Below are positions 42,680-51,479 of a DNA stretch of 64,000 nt, piece after piece; within the stretch, counting starts at the first letter, position 1; each line of letters starts with the position of its first letter. Below the pieces are notes generated by a model, which had not been told where the DNA came from, searched no databases, and saw only the letters and a list, made by a program, of their open reading frames with translations. Both the position numbers and the translations under genes were made by a program. Origin of the DNA: Rhizocola hellebori (GTDB taxonomy: Bacteria > Actinomycetota > Actinomycetes > Mycobacteriales > Micromonosporaceae); contig NZ_BONY01000031.1 of assembly GCF_016862955.1 (NCBI RefSeq), positions 44,166-108,165 on the forward strand, read 5' to 3'.

Positions 42680-43639
42680 ATGCCTACCCAAAAACGCGCC
42701 GCCGCAAAGGAACCGGTCGCCGAGCCGGTAACGGCCGAAGCGCCCCAGCAGGATTTGCCCCCCGACGACGATGACACGCCGACGCTGGGCGTGATCGACA
42801 AGCGGCCCAGCCGATGCAAGACCGCCGGCGTCGATCTGACGCTGACCACCATCTCCCGCCCGTTCGACCTCGCCGACTCCGGCCGTGTCGAAGCCGCGGG
42901 CGCCCTGATGCTGATTCACCAGTACGGGACCCGGATGGGGTTCTTCGCCGCGATCGATCGCGCGCGAGATCTGCTCGACGAGGACAAGCTCTGCCTCGAC
43001 TTCGTCAGCGGCCAGCGCAAGCTGCTCAACGCGTTGTACTGCTGGCCACGGCTGACCGAGCAGCTCGAAAGCTCACGGATCGCGGCGGTCAAGGCGAAGG
43101 TGCTCGGCATCGGGGATGCCGGTGTGCCGGAAAGCGAACGCAACACCGCCATCGGCCCGCAGCTGGGCCGCCTGGTAGCCCTGCTGAACCGGGCTTGCAA
43201 CCCGGGCAAATGCCAGGACGAGCCGACCACCACCGAGCTGTTCGAGCTGGAGCGGGCCTACCGTGCGGTGCGGTTCAACCTGACGATGTCCACCTCGACC
43301 GGCACGATGCTCACCATCAAGGAGATGAAGGCCAACCTGTCCACCGCGGTGAGCATCCTCGACGGGCTGGCCGACCATCTCTACCTGCCGTGCCATCTCG
43401 ACGCCACGGATGGCGCCTTCCGCTCGGTGCTGGCTCTGGTCGGCGACGATCTCATGGCCGCCGGGGTGGATCTGACCGAGGCGGCCGAGATCGCCGAGGC
43501 GTGGCAGGTCATCTTCTCCTGGCTGGCCTACGACGCATCGGCGGCGGTCGCCATGACGTCGATTCCCGACGACCTTTGCGGCGCCGCGGCCACACTGCGC
43601 CCGGTACCACGTGATATGCCGAGATTTTCACTGCGATGA
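42680..43639 (+). CDS. unrecognised 319-aa protein
   Basis: ATG at 42680 with GAGGAG upstream. A disordered acidic/Pro N-terminus (about 1-45) is followed by an all-helical body with three Cys-containing spots (NPGKC, LPCHL) and VSGQRKLLNALYCWPRL. No domain recognised. The 278-bp region before it, between divergent genes, shows no -24/-12 site. Overlaps the next gene by 4 bp. Confidence 0.55.
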   Translation: MPTQKRAAAKEPVAEPVTAEAPQQDLPPDDDDTPTLGVIDKRPSRCKTAGVDLTLTTISRPFDLADSGRVEAAGALMLIHQYGTRMGFFAAIDRARDLLDEDKLCLDFVSGQRKLLNALYCWPRLTEQLESSRIAAVKAKVLGIGDAGVPESERNTAIGPQLGRLVALLNRACNPGKCQDEPTTTELFELERAYRAVRFNLTMSTSTGTMLTIKEMKANLSTAVSILDGLADHLYLPCHLDATDGAFRSVLALVGDDLMAAGVDLTEAAEIAEAWQVIFSWLAYDASAAVAMTSIPDDLCGAAATLRPVPRDMPRFSLR

Positions 43640-44166
43640 TCCGGCTCGGGCTGCGTTGCCTGCCTTCCCATGGACGGCACGACCTGGCCTGGCTGGCCCG
43701 GCTCACCGGCTCGCTGCAGGAGATCTACGAGTTCCTGCTGCGGACGGAGATCGGCGCGCACCTGGCCGCAGACCGCGATCTGCGCCGGCTCACCGACGAC
43801 GAGCGGCAGCTCGTCATCGACGGGCAAGCGATCGAGGCCGGCAGCCCACTGGTCAAAGTCCGTGCCGGGTCGACCCGGGTGGAGCTGCGCACCCGGGCAC
43901 CCGACGGCACCCCGGTGCAGGCGCTGGCGTGCCTGGCGCTGATGCTCGAAAGCGGGCCGGAGGTCGCTGCGTGGCCCGGCCATGTCAAGCAGGCCTGGTT
44001 CGGCGAAAGCCTTGCCGCGGCCAGGGCCAGGCAGGCCCATGACTGGATCCGGCGCAGCGCGGTCGTCCATATTGTCCAAGACGGTTCATCCGGCAAGTCC
44101 GTGAAGAAACGGAGGAAAGGAGAGGATCTTCCCGCTGGGGTAAGGCGATCGCCGCCGCTGGCGTGA
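43636..44166 (+). CDS. unrecognised 176-aa protein coupled to the preceding gene
   Basis: ATGA overlap with the upstream gene implies joint translation. Helical N-terminus (SLQEIYEFLLRTEIGAHLAADRDLRRL), a middle beta part, and a basic Lys/Arg tail (KKRRKGEDLPAGVRR). No family recognised. Possibly still part of the neighbouring sigma-54 island, since the activator gene is divergent from the pair. Confidence 0.5.
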   Translation: MIRLGLRCLPSHGRHDLAWLARLTGSLQEIYEFLLRTEIGAHLAADRDLRRLTDDERQLVIDGQAIEAGSPLVKVRAGSTRVELRTRAPDGTPVQALACLALMLESGPEVAAWPGHVKQAWFGESLAAARARQAHDWIRRSAVVHIVQDGSSGKSVKKRRKGEDLPAGVRRSPPLA

Positions 44167-44183
44167 GCCTGCCCGGCCTGCGG

Positions 44184-44360
44184 CTACGGATACGGGCGCT
44201 CGTCGGGCCAGATCCAGGGTTGCACGCATTGGTTGGGCGGGATGCTGATGGCCGGTCCGGGGCAGCGTTCGGGCGCGGTCGGGCCATCAGCGCCGGCGGG
44301 CGCTGAGGCCATCAGCATCGCGACGACACCGATGAGAGCCGCTTTGATGATCCGCGCCAT
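44184..44360 (-). CDS. small secreted protein, 58 aa
   Basis: ATG at 44360 with AAAGGAG 5 bases before it. Signal peptide MARIIKAALIGVVAMLMASAPAGA, then a Pro-rich mature part of about 34 residues with two Cys (ERCPGPAISIPPNQCVQPW). Unknown function; close in style to other small actinobacterial secreted peptides. Confidence 0.6.
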   Translation of the reverse strand: MARIIKAALIGVVAMLMASAPAGADGPTAPERCPGPAISIPPNQCVQPWIWPDERPYP

Positions 44361-44446
44361 AGTCACTCCTTTTGGAAGATCCAGCTATCCGAGTATCAGA
44401 ACTTCTCACTGCCTGAACCAGCGATTGCCGGTTGCATAAACAGACC

Positions 44447-45466
44447 ATGTCCACAAGTTGCCATCTTGCGTATCGTGCGAACGTGTTCGAGACATTTGGC
44501 ATTTCGGATCTCGCCGAGTCCGGGTACAGGCTCCTGCTGGCCGATCCAAGCCTCGACCCGGCCGGGCTGGAGCGGGCCTTGGGCGGCGGGGCGAAAGCCG
44601 CGCTGGCCGAGCTCGCGGAGCGTGGTCTGGTGGCGCGGCGGGAGGCCGACGGCCCGCGGTTTCGGGTCGAGCCACCCGAGCGCGCCCTGGAGCTGCTGAT
44701 CGCCCGGGAGGAGGCGGCGATCCAGGCCCGCCGGGCCGCGCTGGCCGAGCTGCGCCACGGGGTCGGCGAGATGGTGGCCGAATATGTCAACGGCCGCAGC
44801 CACGCCTTCGATGGCCTGATCGAGCAGGTGGTCGGCGACGACGCGGTGCGCTCCCGGCTCTACCAGCTCGCGGTCGGCGCACGGCGTGAGGTGTGGACGA
44901 CCAATCCGGGCCCGGCACCCTCGGCGCGGGCGCTGGCGGCCAGCCGCGCCATGGACGAGCTGACCCGGGCCAGGGGAGTGCGCAGCAGATCCATCTTCTC
45001 CGCCGAGGTGCTGCCAAGCGAGCCGATGCGCGCCTATCTCGGAGAGGTGGTGGCGGCCGGGGACGAGGTGCGCGTGCACGCCGACCCGCCGGTGCTGCTC
45101 TTCGTGGTCGATGCCGAGGTGGCCGTGGTGCCGGCCGACATCCGGTCTCCCGGCCGGGCGGCCCTCGTCGTGCACAGCCCGGCCCTCGTGCAGCCGCTTA
45201 TGGCGTTCTACCACCAGCTCTGGCAGGCGTCGCGGCCGTTCGATCCGCTCGGCGAGGTGGGCGACGTCGAGGAGGAACGCCTGCGCCGGATAGTCGCGAT
45301 GCTGGCGCAGGGGCACAAGGACGAGTCGATAGGCCGCCGTCTGGACCTTTCCGTGCGCACCGTGCGCCGGCTCATTTCCGTTGCCGTGGAACGCCTCGCC
45401 GCCGAGAGCCGGTTCCAGGCCGGGGTGCATGCGGTGCGGCGGGGCTGGATCCCCGCCGACGAATGA
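44447..45466 (+). CDS. TrmB-like N-terminal / LuxR-type C-terminal regulator
   Basis: About 339 aa; start uncertain (ATG 44447, or GTG 44483 just before FETFGISDLAESGYRLLL). N-terminal winged-helix of TrmB type (DPAGLERALGGGAKAALAELAERGLV), a helical linker, a central sensor-like domain (VWTTNPGP to VVHSPALVQPLMAFYHQLW) and a LuxR HTH (LRRIVAMLAQGHKDESIGRRLDLSVRTVRRLISVAVERL). A common actinobacterial class with unknown ligands. It may act on the small secreted genes on either side. Confidence 0.75.
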   Translation: MSTSCHLAYRANVFETFGISDLAESGYRLLLADPSLDPAGLERALGGGAKAALAELAERGLVARREADGPRFRVEPPERALELLIAREEAAIQARRAALAELRHGVGEMVAEYVNGRSHAFDGLIEQVVGDDAVRSRLYQLAVGARREVWTTNPGPAPSARALAASRAMDELTRARGVRSRSIFSAEVLPSEPMRAYLGEVVAAGDEVRVHADPPVLLFVVDAEVAVVPADIRSPGRAALVVHSPALVQPLMAFYHQLWQASRPFDPLGEVGDVEEERLRRIVAMLAQGHKDESIGRRLDLSVRTVRRLISVAVERLAAESRFQAGVHAVRRGWIPADE

Positions 45467-45581
45467 CGCTGGCCTAAACCGGCAACGGCCGCTACCTACC
45501 GCCGCGAATGCCTGGTCTGGCTCACGACATCGAAGCTAACTTTCGCCATCGATGTCCACCCCCAGACAGGGAGAAGTCACC

Positions 45582-45929
45582 ATGCTCAAATCAACGCGGC
45601 CTCGTGTGCTGGCCTGCATCGCCCTTGCCGCGGTGTCGGCTTTGGCCGTTGCCTCGCCCGCGAGCGCCCGGCTCAACCCGGCCGGTCTGCTCGACTGCGA
45701 GTCCGGCGGCAATTACCACTACACCTGCCACATCGAGGATTTCGCTCCGCAGACCAATGAGGTCTGGAAGTACAACGGCTCGCATGTCCCAGCTTTCGAC
45801 GGGCACAGCAGCGTCTACGGCGCGTGCGCGGCCGGGTTGCGGTTCAGCATCGGGGTCACCTACCGCAGGGCCAATGGCACCACCATCACCACCGGCATGA
45901 CGATGAACTGCCTGCGCGACTGGCAGTAG
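45582..45929 (+). CDS. small secreted protein, 115 aa
   Basis: ATG with GGGAGAAG upstream; signal peptide to about ASPASA, mature part of about 85 residues with four Cys (LLDCES, YTCHI, GACAAG, MNCLRDW) likely forming two disulfides, and a beta-rich look. Unrecognised family. A hairpin lies just after it. Confidence 0.6.
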   Translation: MLKSTRPRVLACIALAAVSALAVASPASARLNPAGLLDCESGGNYHYTCHIEDFAPQTNEVWKYNGSHVPAFDGHSSVYGACAAGLRFSIGVTYRRANGTTITTGMTMNCLRDWQ

Positions 45930-45939
45930 GTTGCTGCCC

Positions 45940-45964
45940 GCCCGCGGTCGTAGCGACCGCGGGC
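45940..45964. terminator. hairpin between small secreted gene and VOC gene
   Basis: Perfect 10-bp stem GCCCGCGGTC / GACCGCGGGC with five-base loop, 10 bases past the stop. No T-run follows. Confidence 0.5.
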
Positions 45965-45983
45965 GAGTCATAGGCTTGATCCC

Positions 45984-46820
45984 ATGAACGCATCGAGGAC
46001 TTATCCGCAGGGGGTACCGAGCTGGGTGGACACCTCCCAGCGGGACCTGGACGTGGCGAGGCGGTTCTACGGCGGGCTGTTCGGCTGGACGTTCGAGACC
46101 GTCACTCCGCCCGGCGCCCCCGGCGAGTACGTCATCGCGAAGCTCGATGGCCGCGATGTGGGCGGCCTGTCCAGCAGCGGGGACAGCGGCGGGGAGAGCA
46201 TCGCCTGGCACACCTACGTGGCCGTGGACGACGCGCAAGCCCAGATCGCGGTGGTGGCCAAGGCGGGTGGCAGCGTGCTTGCCGAGCCGGCCGACGCGGG
46301 ACCGGCCGGGCGCAGCGCGGTCTGCGCCGATCCGTGGGGCGCGCAGTTTCGGCTGTGGCAGGCGGGAAGGCGGCTGGGCGCGCAGGTGGTCAACATGCCG
46401 GGCGCCTGGAACTTCAGCGATCTGCACACCTCCGACCCGGCTCAGGCGGCCGCCTTCTACTCGGAGGTGTTCGGATGGGTGATCGACGACGTCGGTTTCG
46501 GCTCAATGGTGCGGGTTCCGGGCTACGGCGACCATCTTCAGGCCACCATCGATCCGGACATCTACGCCCGGCAGGATGCCGTCCACTCACCGCCCGGGTT
46601 CGCCGACGCCGTCGGCTGGGTAGTGCCGATCGGCCCCGGCTCGGTGCCGCACTGGCATGTCACCTTCACCGTCGCCGATCGCGACGCGACGGCGGCGGCC
46701 GTGTCGCGGCTGGGTGGGGAGGTCGTGTCCACCGAGGAGTCAGAGTGGACGCGCACGGCTCTGGTGAGAGATCCGTCGGGAGCGGTCTTCACCGCGAGCC
46801 AGTTCACCCCGCCCAGCTGA
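45984..46820 (+). CDS. two-domain VOC (glyoxalase-fold) protein
   Basis: 278 aa with two VOC repeats: GVPSWVDTSQRDLDVARRFYGGLFGWTFE to about 125, and WNFSDLHTSDPAQAAAFYSEVFGWVID to the end. Same build as the mycobacterial CFP30B/CFP32 group and actinomycete hydroxylase-like VOC proteins. Metal ligands are not evident in the usual places, so enzymatic activity is unclear. Confidence 0.8.
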   Translation: MNASRTYPQGVPSWVDTSQRDLDVARRFYGGLFGWTFETVTPPGAPGEYVIAKLDGRDVGGLSSSGDSGGESIAWHTYVAVDDAQAQIAVVAKAGGSVLAEPADAGPAGRSAVCADPWGAQFRLWQAGRRLGAQVVNMPGAWNFSDLHTSDPAQAAAFYSEVFGWVIDDVGFGSMVRVPGYGDHLQATIDPDIYARQDAVHSPPGFADAVGWVVPIGPGSVPHWHVTFTVADRDATAAAVSRLGGEVVSTEESEWTRTALVRDPSGAVFTASQFTPPS

Positions 46821-46867
46821 CGAGAATCCGGACCTTGAGCCGGCCGGGCTGGGGGTAACGTCGCCGG

Positions 46868-47377
46868 ATGCGACTGGAACAGCTCTCCGCCGAGCACCTG
46901 GAAGCCGTGCGGGAGTTCGAAAGGGTCAACCGAGCCCACTTCGCCGCCTGGATACCCGATCGCGGCGATGCCTTCTTCGCCGACTATCCGGCGCGGCACG
47001 CCGCGCTGCTGCGGATGCAGGAGGAAGGCACGGATCTGTTCCATCTGCTGGTCGATGACGACGGCACGCTGGCGGGCCGGGTCAACCTTGTCGACATTCG
47101 CGATGGCGAAGCCGAGCTCGGTTTCCGCGTCGGGCGTGACTTCACCGGCCGCGGGGTGGCCACCGACGCGGTGCGTCAGGTCATCGAGCTGGCCGCTGGC
47201 GCCTATCGGCTCAAGCGGCTTCGCGCGGCCGCGAACGTGACGAACGTGGGCTCACGCAATGTCTTGCTGCGCAACGGCTTCACGCTCACCGAAGAGACCA
47301 CATTGGATGGACAGCCCTGTCATCTGTTCATCCTGGACCTCGCAGGCGCGGCTGAGGCGGTGGCCGGATGCCGTTGA
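46868..47377 (+). CDS. RimJ/RimL-type GNAT N-acetyltransferase
   Basis: 169 aa; typical start LEQLSAEHLEAVREFERVNRAHFA, acetyl-CoA binding GFRVGRDFTGRGVATDAVRQVIELA, and RLRAAANVTNVGSRNVLLRNGFTL. Likely acetylates a ribosomal or other protein N-terminus or a small amine. Overlaps the transporter gene by 10 bp. Confidence 0.85.
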   Translation: MRLEQLSAEHLEAVREFERVNRAHFAAWIPDRGDAFFADYPARHAALLRMQEEGTDLFHLLVDDDGTLAGRVNLVDIRDGEAELGFRVGRDFTGRGVATDAVRQVIELAAGAYRLKRLRAAANVTNVGSRNVLLRNGFTLTEETTLDGQPCHLFILDLAGAAEAVAGCR

Positions 47378-48528
47378 TGGGCTTGGCCTACCTCGGGTTC
47401 ATCAGCCTCGGGCTGCCCGACGGCCTGCACGGGGTGGCCTGGCCGTCGATGAGCGCCGGGTTCGGCGTGCCGCTCGGCTCGATCGGCTACGTCATCGCGA
47501 TGAGCACGACGGGCTATGTCCTTTCGAGCGTGACCGCTGGTTTCCTGCTGGCCCGAATGGGCGTCGGGGTGCTGCTGGCCGGGAGCACGGCCCTGTCCGG
47601 CCTGGGCCTGACCGGATACGCGCTCGCGCCCAGCCTGGTCTTCGTGATGGGCGCGGCCCTCGTGCTGGGTCTGGGCTCGGGCGCGATCGACTCCGGCCTG
47701 AACGCCTACGCGGCAGCGCGTTTCAGCGCCCGCCACATGAACTGGCTACATGCGAGTTTCGGCTTCGGCGCGATGATGGGGCCGCTGGTGATGACCGGTG
47801 TGCTGAGCGCAAGCCTCTCCTGGCGTTGGGGTTACGGCATCGTCGCGGTGGCGCTGGCCTGCCTGTCGCTGGCGTTCACCGCCAGCAGGCGAGCCTGGCG
47901 GCCCAGCGATCCGGCCCCCGCCGCCGAGGCGTCCGGGGCGAAGGTGGGCAGTTCCTTCCGGATCCCGGCGGTCTGGCTGGGCGTGGCCACCTTCGGCGTC
48001 TACACCGGGCTCGAGATCGCCGCTGGGCTCTGGGCCTACACCATGCTCACCGACGCTCGGGGCCTGACGCCCGCCACCGCGGGGATCTGCGTCTCGGCCT
48101 ACTGGGGCGCCCTGTTCGCGGGCAGATTGCTGCTCGGCGCGATAGGCGACCGGGTGACGCCGGACAGCACGCTGTGGGCCGCGACGGTCGGTCTCGGGCT
48201 GGGCGCGCTGATGCTGATCCCGCCCTCTGCAGTGCTGAGCGTCGCTGGTTTGATCCTCATCGGATTCGCGGCCGCGCCGGTGTTCCCGATGCTCACCCTC
48301 ACCACGGCGCAACGCGTCGGCCAGCACCACGCCGATCGCGCGGTGGGTCTGCAGATGGGCTCGGCGGGCCTGTTCGGGACCCTGCTGCCGGCGCTGGTCG
48401 GGGTGCTCATCCAGCGCTACGGCGGCGCGGCGCTCGGCCCGGCGCTGGTGGTGCTCACGGCCGTCTTCGTCGGCCTGCACGCGATGCTCACGGTGAGCGC
48501 GCGGAGGCTGGGCGCGGTCGCGGGCTAA
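47368..48528 (+). CDS. MFS transporter
   Basis: 386 aa with 12 hydrophobic segments. GLGSGAIDSGLNAYAA followed by MNWLHASFGFGAMMGPL is a block found in FucP/sugar-type and related MFS permeases. Substrate unknown. It converges with the TetR gene (4-bp overlap of the ends). Confidence 0.8.
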   Translation: MPLMGLAYLGFISLGLPDGLHGVAWPSMSAGFGVPLGSIGYVIAMSTTGYVLSSVTAGFLLARMGVGVLLAGSTALSGLGLTGYALAPSLVFVMGAALVLGLGSGAIDSGLNAYAAARFSARHMNWLHASFGFGAMMGPLVMTGVLSASLSWRWGYGIVAVALACLSLAFTASRRAWRPSDPAPAAEASGAKVGSSFRIPAVWLGVATFGVYTGLEIAAGLWAYTMLTDARGLTPATAGICVSAYWGALFAGRLLLGAIGDRVTPDSTLWAATVGLGLGALMLIPPSAVLSVAGLILIGFAAAPVFPMLTLTTAQRVGQHHADRAVGLQMGSAGLFGTLLPALVGVLIQRYGGAALGPALVVLTAVFVGLHAMLTVSARRLGAVAG

Positions 48529-49100
48529 CGCCCGGCCGGGGCCGGATGATGGCGGTTACGCAGGCCGAGCAGCCGCCGCGACGAGCTGAGCAGGTGCTCC
48601 CGCAGTGTCTCGTCGTCGATGTGGGTGAGCAGGGGCGAGGAAGCGGTGCAGGCGATGCCGCTGAGCACCAGGCTGGCGTTGATCTCCCCGGCCGGGCTGG
48701 GCTCATGGCTGGAAAGGATCTCCAGTGGGCGGCCGAACAGCTCGACTATGTCCGGGTGGGTGCTCAGCGCGTGGGCCACACCCGGGTCGGTGCCCATGAT
48801 GCCGATGAGAGCGCGATGCCGCACGGTGATGTCGACGAAACCCGTCAGCAACGTGTCGATGCGAGCATGGGGGGAACGCTGAGCCTCGGCCCTGGCGATC
48901 ACCTCGCGCAGCTCCTGCAGCCCGGGTTGCACCACCGCGGTCAGGATCTCGTCGCGGGTCCGGAAATGGTGGTAGATGGCGGCTTTGGTGACGCCGAGAT
49001 TGTCGGCGATCATCTGCAGCGAGGTGCCGGCGAAGCTGTGCATGGAGAAGAGGCGCAGCGCCGCGGTCAGCAGGCGGTCGCGGGTGCTCACCTCGCTCAC
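48525..49100 (-). CDS. TetR-family transcriptional regulator
   Basis: 191 aa from GTG 49100 (AGAGGA 6 bases upstream; a TTG at 49157 would be the longest form). HTH at the N-terminus: STRDRLLTAALRLFSMHSFAGTSLQMIADNLGVTKAAIYHHFRTRDEIL. The rest is a ligand-binding helical bundle. Divergent from the MMPL gene across a region with repeated GCTAGCCGA/TCGGCTAGC sites, so it most likely represses that transporter and itself. Confidence 0.9.
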   Translation of the reverse strand: MSEVSTRDRLLTAALRLFSMHSFAGTSLQMIADNLGVTKAAIYHHFRTRDEILTAVVQPGLQELREVIARAEAQRSPHARIDTLLTGFVDITVRHRALIGIMGTDPGVAHALSTHPDIVELFGRPLEILSSHEPSPAGEINASLVLSGIACTASSPLLTHIDDETLREHLLSSSRRLLGLRNRHHPAPAGR

Positions 49101-49156
49101 GGCGGGTCCTCTCGTTACCTGATCATTCACTGTAGGGAAATCACCCCTGGGTGTCA

Positions 49157-49225
49157 AAGCTAGCCGATCGGCAAGTGATGTACTTTACGTTCGGCTAGCT
49201 TCCTCCTTTACGTTCGGCTAGCTTC
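49157..49225. promoter_or_regulatory. TetR operator region: tandem 20-bp repeats plus inverted copy
   Basis: CTTTACGTTCGGCTAGCTTC occurs twice (49183-49202, 49206-49225), 23 bp apart. Its core TCGGCTAGCTT is present inverted as AAGCTAGCCGA at 49157-49167, which itself forms the palindrome GCCGATCGGC (49162-49171). Lies between divergent tetR and MMPL starts. Confidence 0.7.
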
Positions 49226-49268
49226 GAGGGAGTCACGCTATTCCCTTGATCACCCGGGAGCCCACGTC

Positions 49269-51479
49269 ATGGCGACGTTTCTCTATCGCATCGGCCGATT
49301 CTCGTACCAAAGAAGATGGCTCGTAGTTGGCATCTGGGCCTTCATCCTGGTCGCGTTGGGTGCCAGCGCCGCCACGATGTCGGGCAAGATGTCCAACGAC
49401 TTCTCCATCCCGGGGACAGAAGCCCAGCAGGCCATCGACGACCTGAGCGAGCGCTTCCCCCAGGCCAACGCGGGTGGGGCCACGGCCCGCATCGTCTTCG
49501 GCGCCCCCGAGGGCAAGACGGTCGCCGACCCGGCCGTGCAGGCCGCAATCGCGCAGGTGGTGCAGGGCGCATCGAAGGCGCCCGAGGTGGCCCGGGTCAT
49601 GGACCCGTTCACCGCCAAGGCCATCTCGCCCGACGGCAAGTACGCCTTCGCCCAGGTGAGCTACACGGTGCAGGGGCAGGAGCTGACCGACGCCGATCGT
49701 GAGGCGCTGTTCGAGACCGCGCAGTCCGCCCGCGACGCGGGCCTGGCCGTCGAGTTCGGCGGGGACGCCCTTCGCGCAGGCCCGGAAACCGGCATCGTCG
49801 AGGTGCTCGGTGTCGTCGTCGCCGCGCTCGTGCTCGTCATCACCCTCGGCTCGCTGATCGCGGCGGGGCTTCCCCTGCTGACCGCGCTCGCCGGGGTCGG
49901 CGTCGGGGTCGCCGGCATGCTGCTGGTGGCCAACGTCGCCGACATCAACGCCAACAGCCTGATCCTCGCGCTGATGCTCGGTGTCGCCGTCGGCATCGAC
50001 TATGCCCTGTTCATTGTTTCCCGGTACCGGCATGATGCATTGATAAGGAAAGACGGCGCAGAAGCTGCGGGAAGGGCTGTGGGCACCGCGGGCTCGGCGG
50101 TGGTTTTCGCCGGCCTGACCGTCATCATCGCCCTGGCCGCGCTGACCGTGGTGGGCATCCCGATGCTGGGCTCGATGGGCCTTTCGGCCGCCGGGGCGGT
50201 GGCGGTGGCGGTGCTCGTCGCGCTCACCCTGCTGCCCGCGCTGCTGGGCATCGCCGGCCGCCGGGTCACCACGAGCAAACTGTTCGGGCGCAAGGCCGTT
50301 GACCCGGAGGCGAACACCGGCCCGGTGCGGATGGGGGAGCGCTGGGCGCGCCTGGTGGTGAAGCTGCGCTGGCCGGTACTCATCCTGGCCCTGGCCGGGC
50401 TGGGTGTGGTGGCGATCCCCGCCGCCGATCTGCGGCTGGGCCTGCCCGACGATGGCATGGCCGCGCTCGACACCACTCAGCGCAAGGCTTATGACATGCT
50501 CAGCGCCGGGTTCGGACCCGGGTTCAACGCGCCGCTGACCCTGGTGGTGGACACCAACGGCAAGGATGCGCAGCAGGCCATGGGCCAGGTGGGCCAGGCC
50601 GTGCAGTCCATCAAGGACGTCGTCTACGTCAGCCCGCTGGGCGTGAGCCCGGACGGCGGCACCGCCCTGCTCGCGGTCATCCCCTCGCACGGCCCCAACG
50701 ATGTGGCGACCGCGGATCTGGTGCACGCCATCCGCGCCCAGGCCGGCCAGATAAAGGCCGGTACCGGGGCCGACATCGCGGTGACCGGGCCGACCGCGCT
50801 GAACATCGATATTTCGCAAACCCTCGACGACGCGATGGTGCCTTACCTGCTCATCGTGGTCGGCCTGGCGTTCCTGCTGCTGATGCTGGTGTTCCGGTCG
50901 ATCCTGGTGCCGCTCAAGGCAACGCTGGGCTTCCTGCTCAGCGTCGCGGCCACCTTCGGCGCCGTGGTGGCGGTGTTCCAGTGGGGCTGGCTGTCCGAGG
51001 TCTTCGGCGTGCACGAGACCGGGCCCATCATGAGCATGCTGCCCGTGTTGCTCATCGGCATCCTGTTCGGCCTCGCCATGGACTACCAGGTGTTCCTGGT
51101 GACCCGGATGCGGGAGGAGTTCGTGCACGGCGAGCCGGCCCAGGCGGCGGTCATCAGCGGATTCCGGCACGGGGCAAGGGTGGTCACCGCGGCGGCCATC
51201 ATCATGGTCAGCGTCTTCGGCGGGTTCGTGTTCTCGGGCGAACCGCTGATCCAGTCGATCGGGTTCGCGCTGGCCTTCGGGGTGTTCGTGGACGCGTTCA
51301 TCGTGCGGATGACCCTCGTCCCGGCCGTCATGTCGCTGCTGAACAGGGCCGCGTGGTGGCTGCCGCGCTGGCTCGACCGGCTGATGCCCAACGTCGACGT
51401 CGAGGGCGAGAAGCTCGCCCTGGCCGAGGACGAGGCCCTGCCGGTGCGCGAGCCGGAACCGGCCGGCGCTAGCCGATGA
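49269..51479 (+). CDS. MMPL-family RND transporter
   Basis: 736 aa with about 11-12 membrane segments: one at the start, two large extracellular loops (about 45-165 and 400-530), and two blocks of five. VAVGIDYALFIVSRYRHDA and FGLAMDYQVFLVTRMREEF are the MMPL Asp-Tyr motifs in TM4 and TM10. Exports lipids, siderophores or drugs using proton force. Repressed in all likelihood by the divergent TetR. Confidence 0.92.
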   Translation: MATFLYRIGRFSYQRRWLVVGIWAFILVALGASAATMSGKMSNDFSIPGTEAQQAIDDLSERFPQANAGGATARIVFGAPEGKTVADPAVQAAIAQVVQGASKAPEVARVMDPFTAKAISPDGKYAFAQVSYTVQGQELTDADREALFETAQSARDAGLAVEFGGDALRAGPETGIVEVLGVVVAALVLVITLGSLIAAGLPLLTALAGVGVGVAGMLLVANVADINANSLILALMLGVAVGIDYALFIVSRYRHDALIRKDGAEAAGRAVGTAGSAVVFAGLTVIIALAALTVVGIPMLGSMGLSAAGAVAVAVLVALTLLPALLGIAGRRVTTSKLFGRKAVDPEANTGPVRMGERWARLVVKLRWPVLILALAGLGVVAIPAADLRLGLPDDGMAALDTTQRKAYDMLSAGFGPGFNAPLTLVVDTNGKDAQQAMGQVGQAVQSIKDVVYVSPLGVSPDGGTALLAVIPSHGPNDVATADLVHAIRAQAGQIKAGTGADIAVTGPTALNIDISQTLDDAMVPYLLIVVGLAFLLLMLVFRSILVPLKATLGFLLSVAATFGAVVAVFQWGWLSEVFGVHETGPIMSMLPVLLIGILFGLAMDYQVFLVTRMREEFVHGEPAQAAVISGFRHGARVVTAAAIIMVSVFGGFVFSGEPLIQSIGFALAFGVFVDAFIVRMTLVPAVMSLLNRAAWWLPRWLDRLMPNVDVEGEKLALAEDEALPVREPEPAGASR

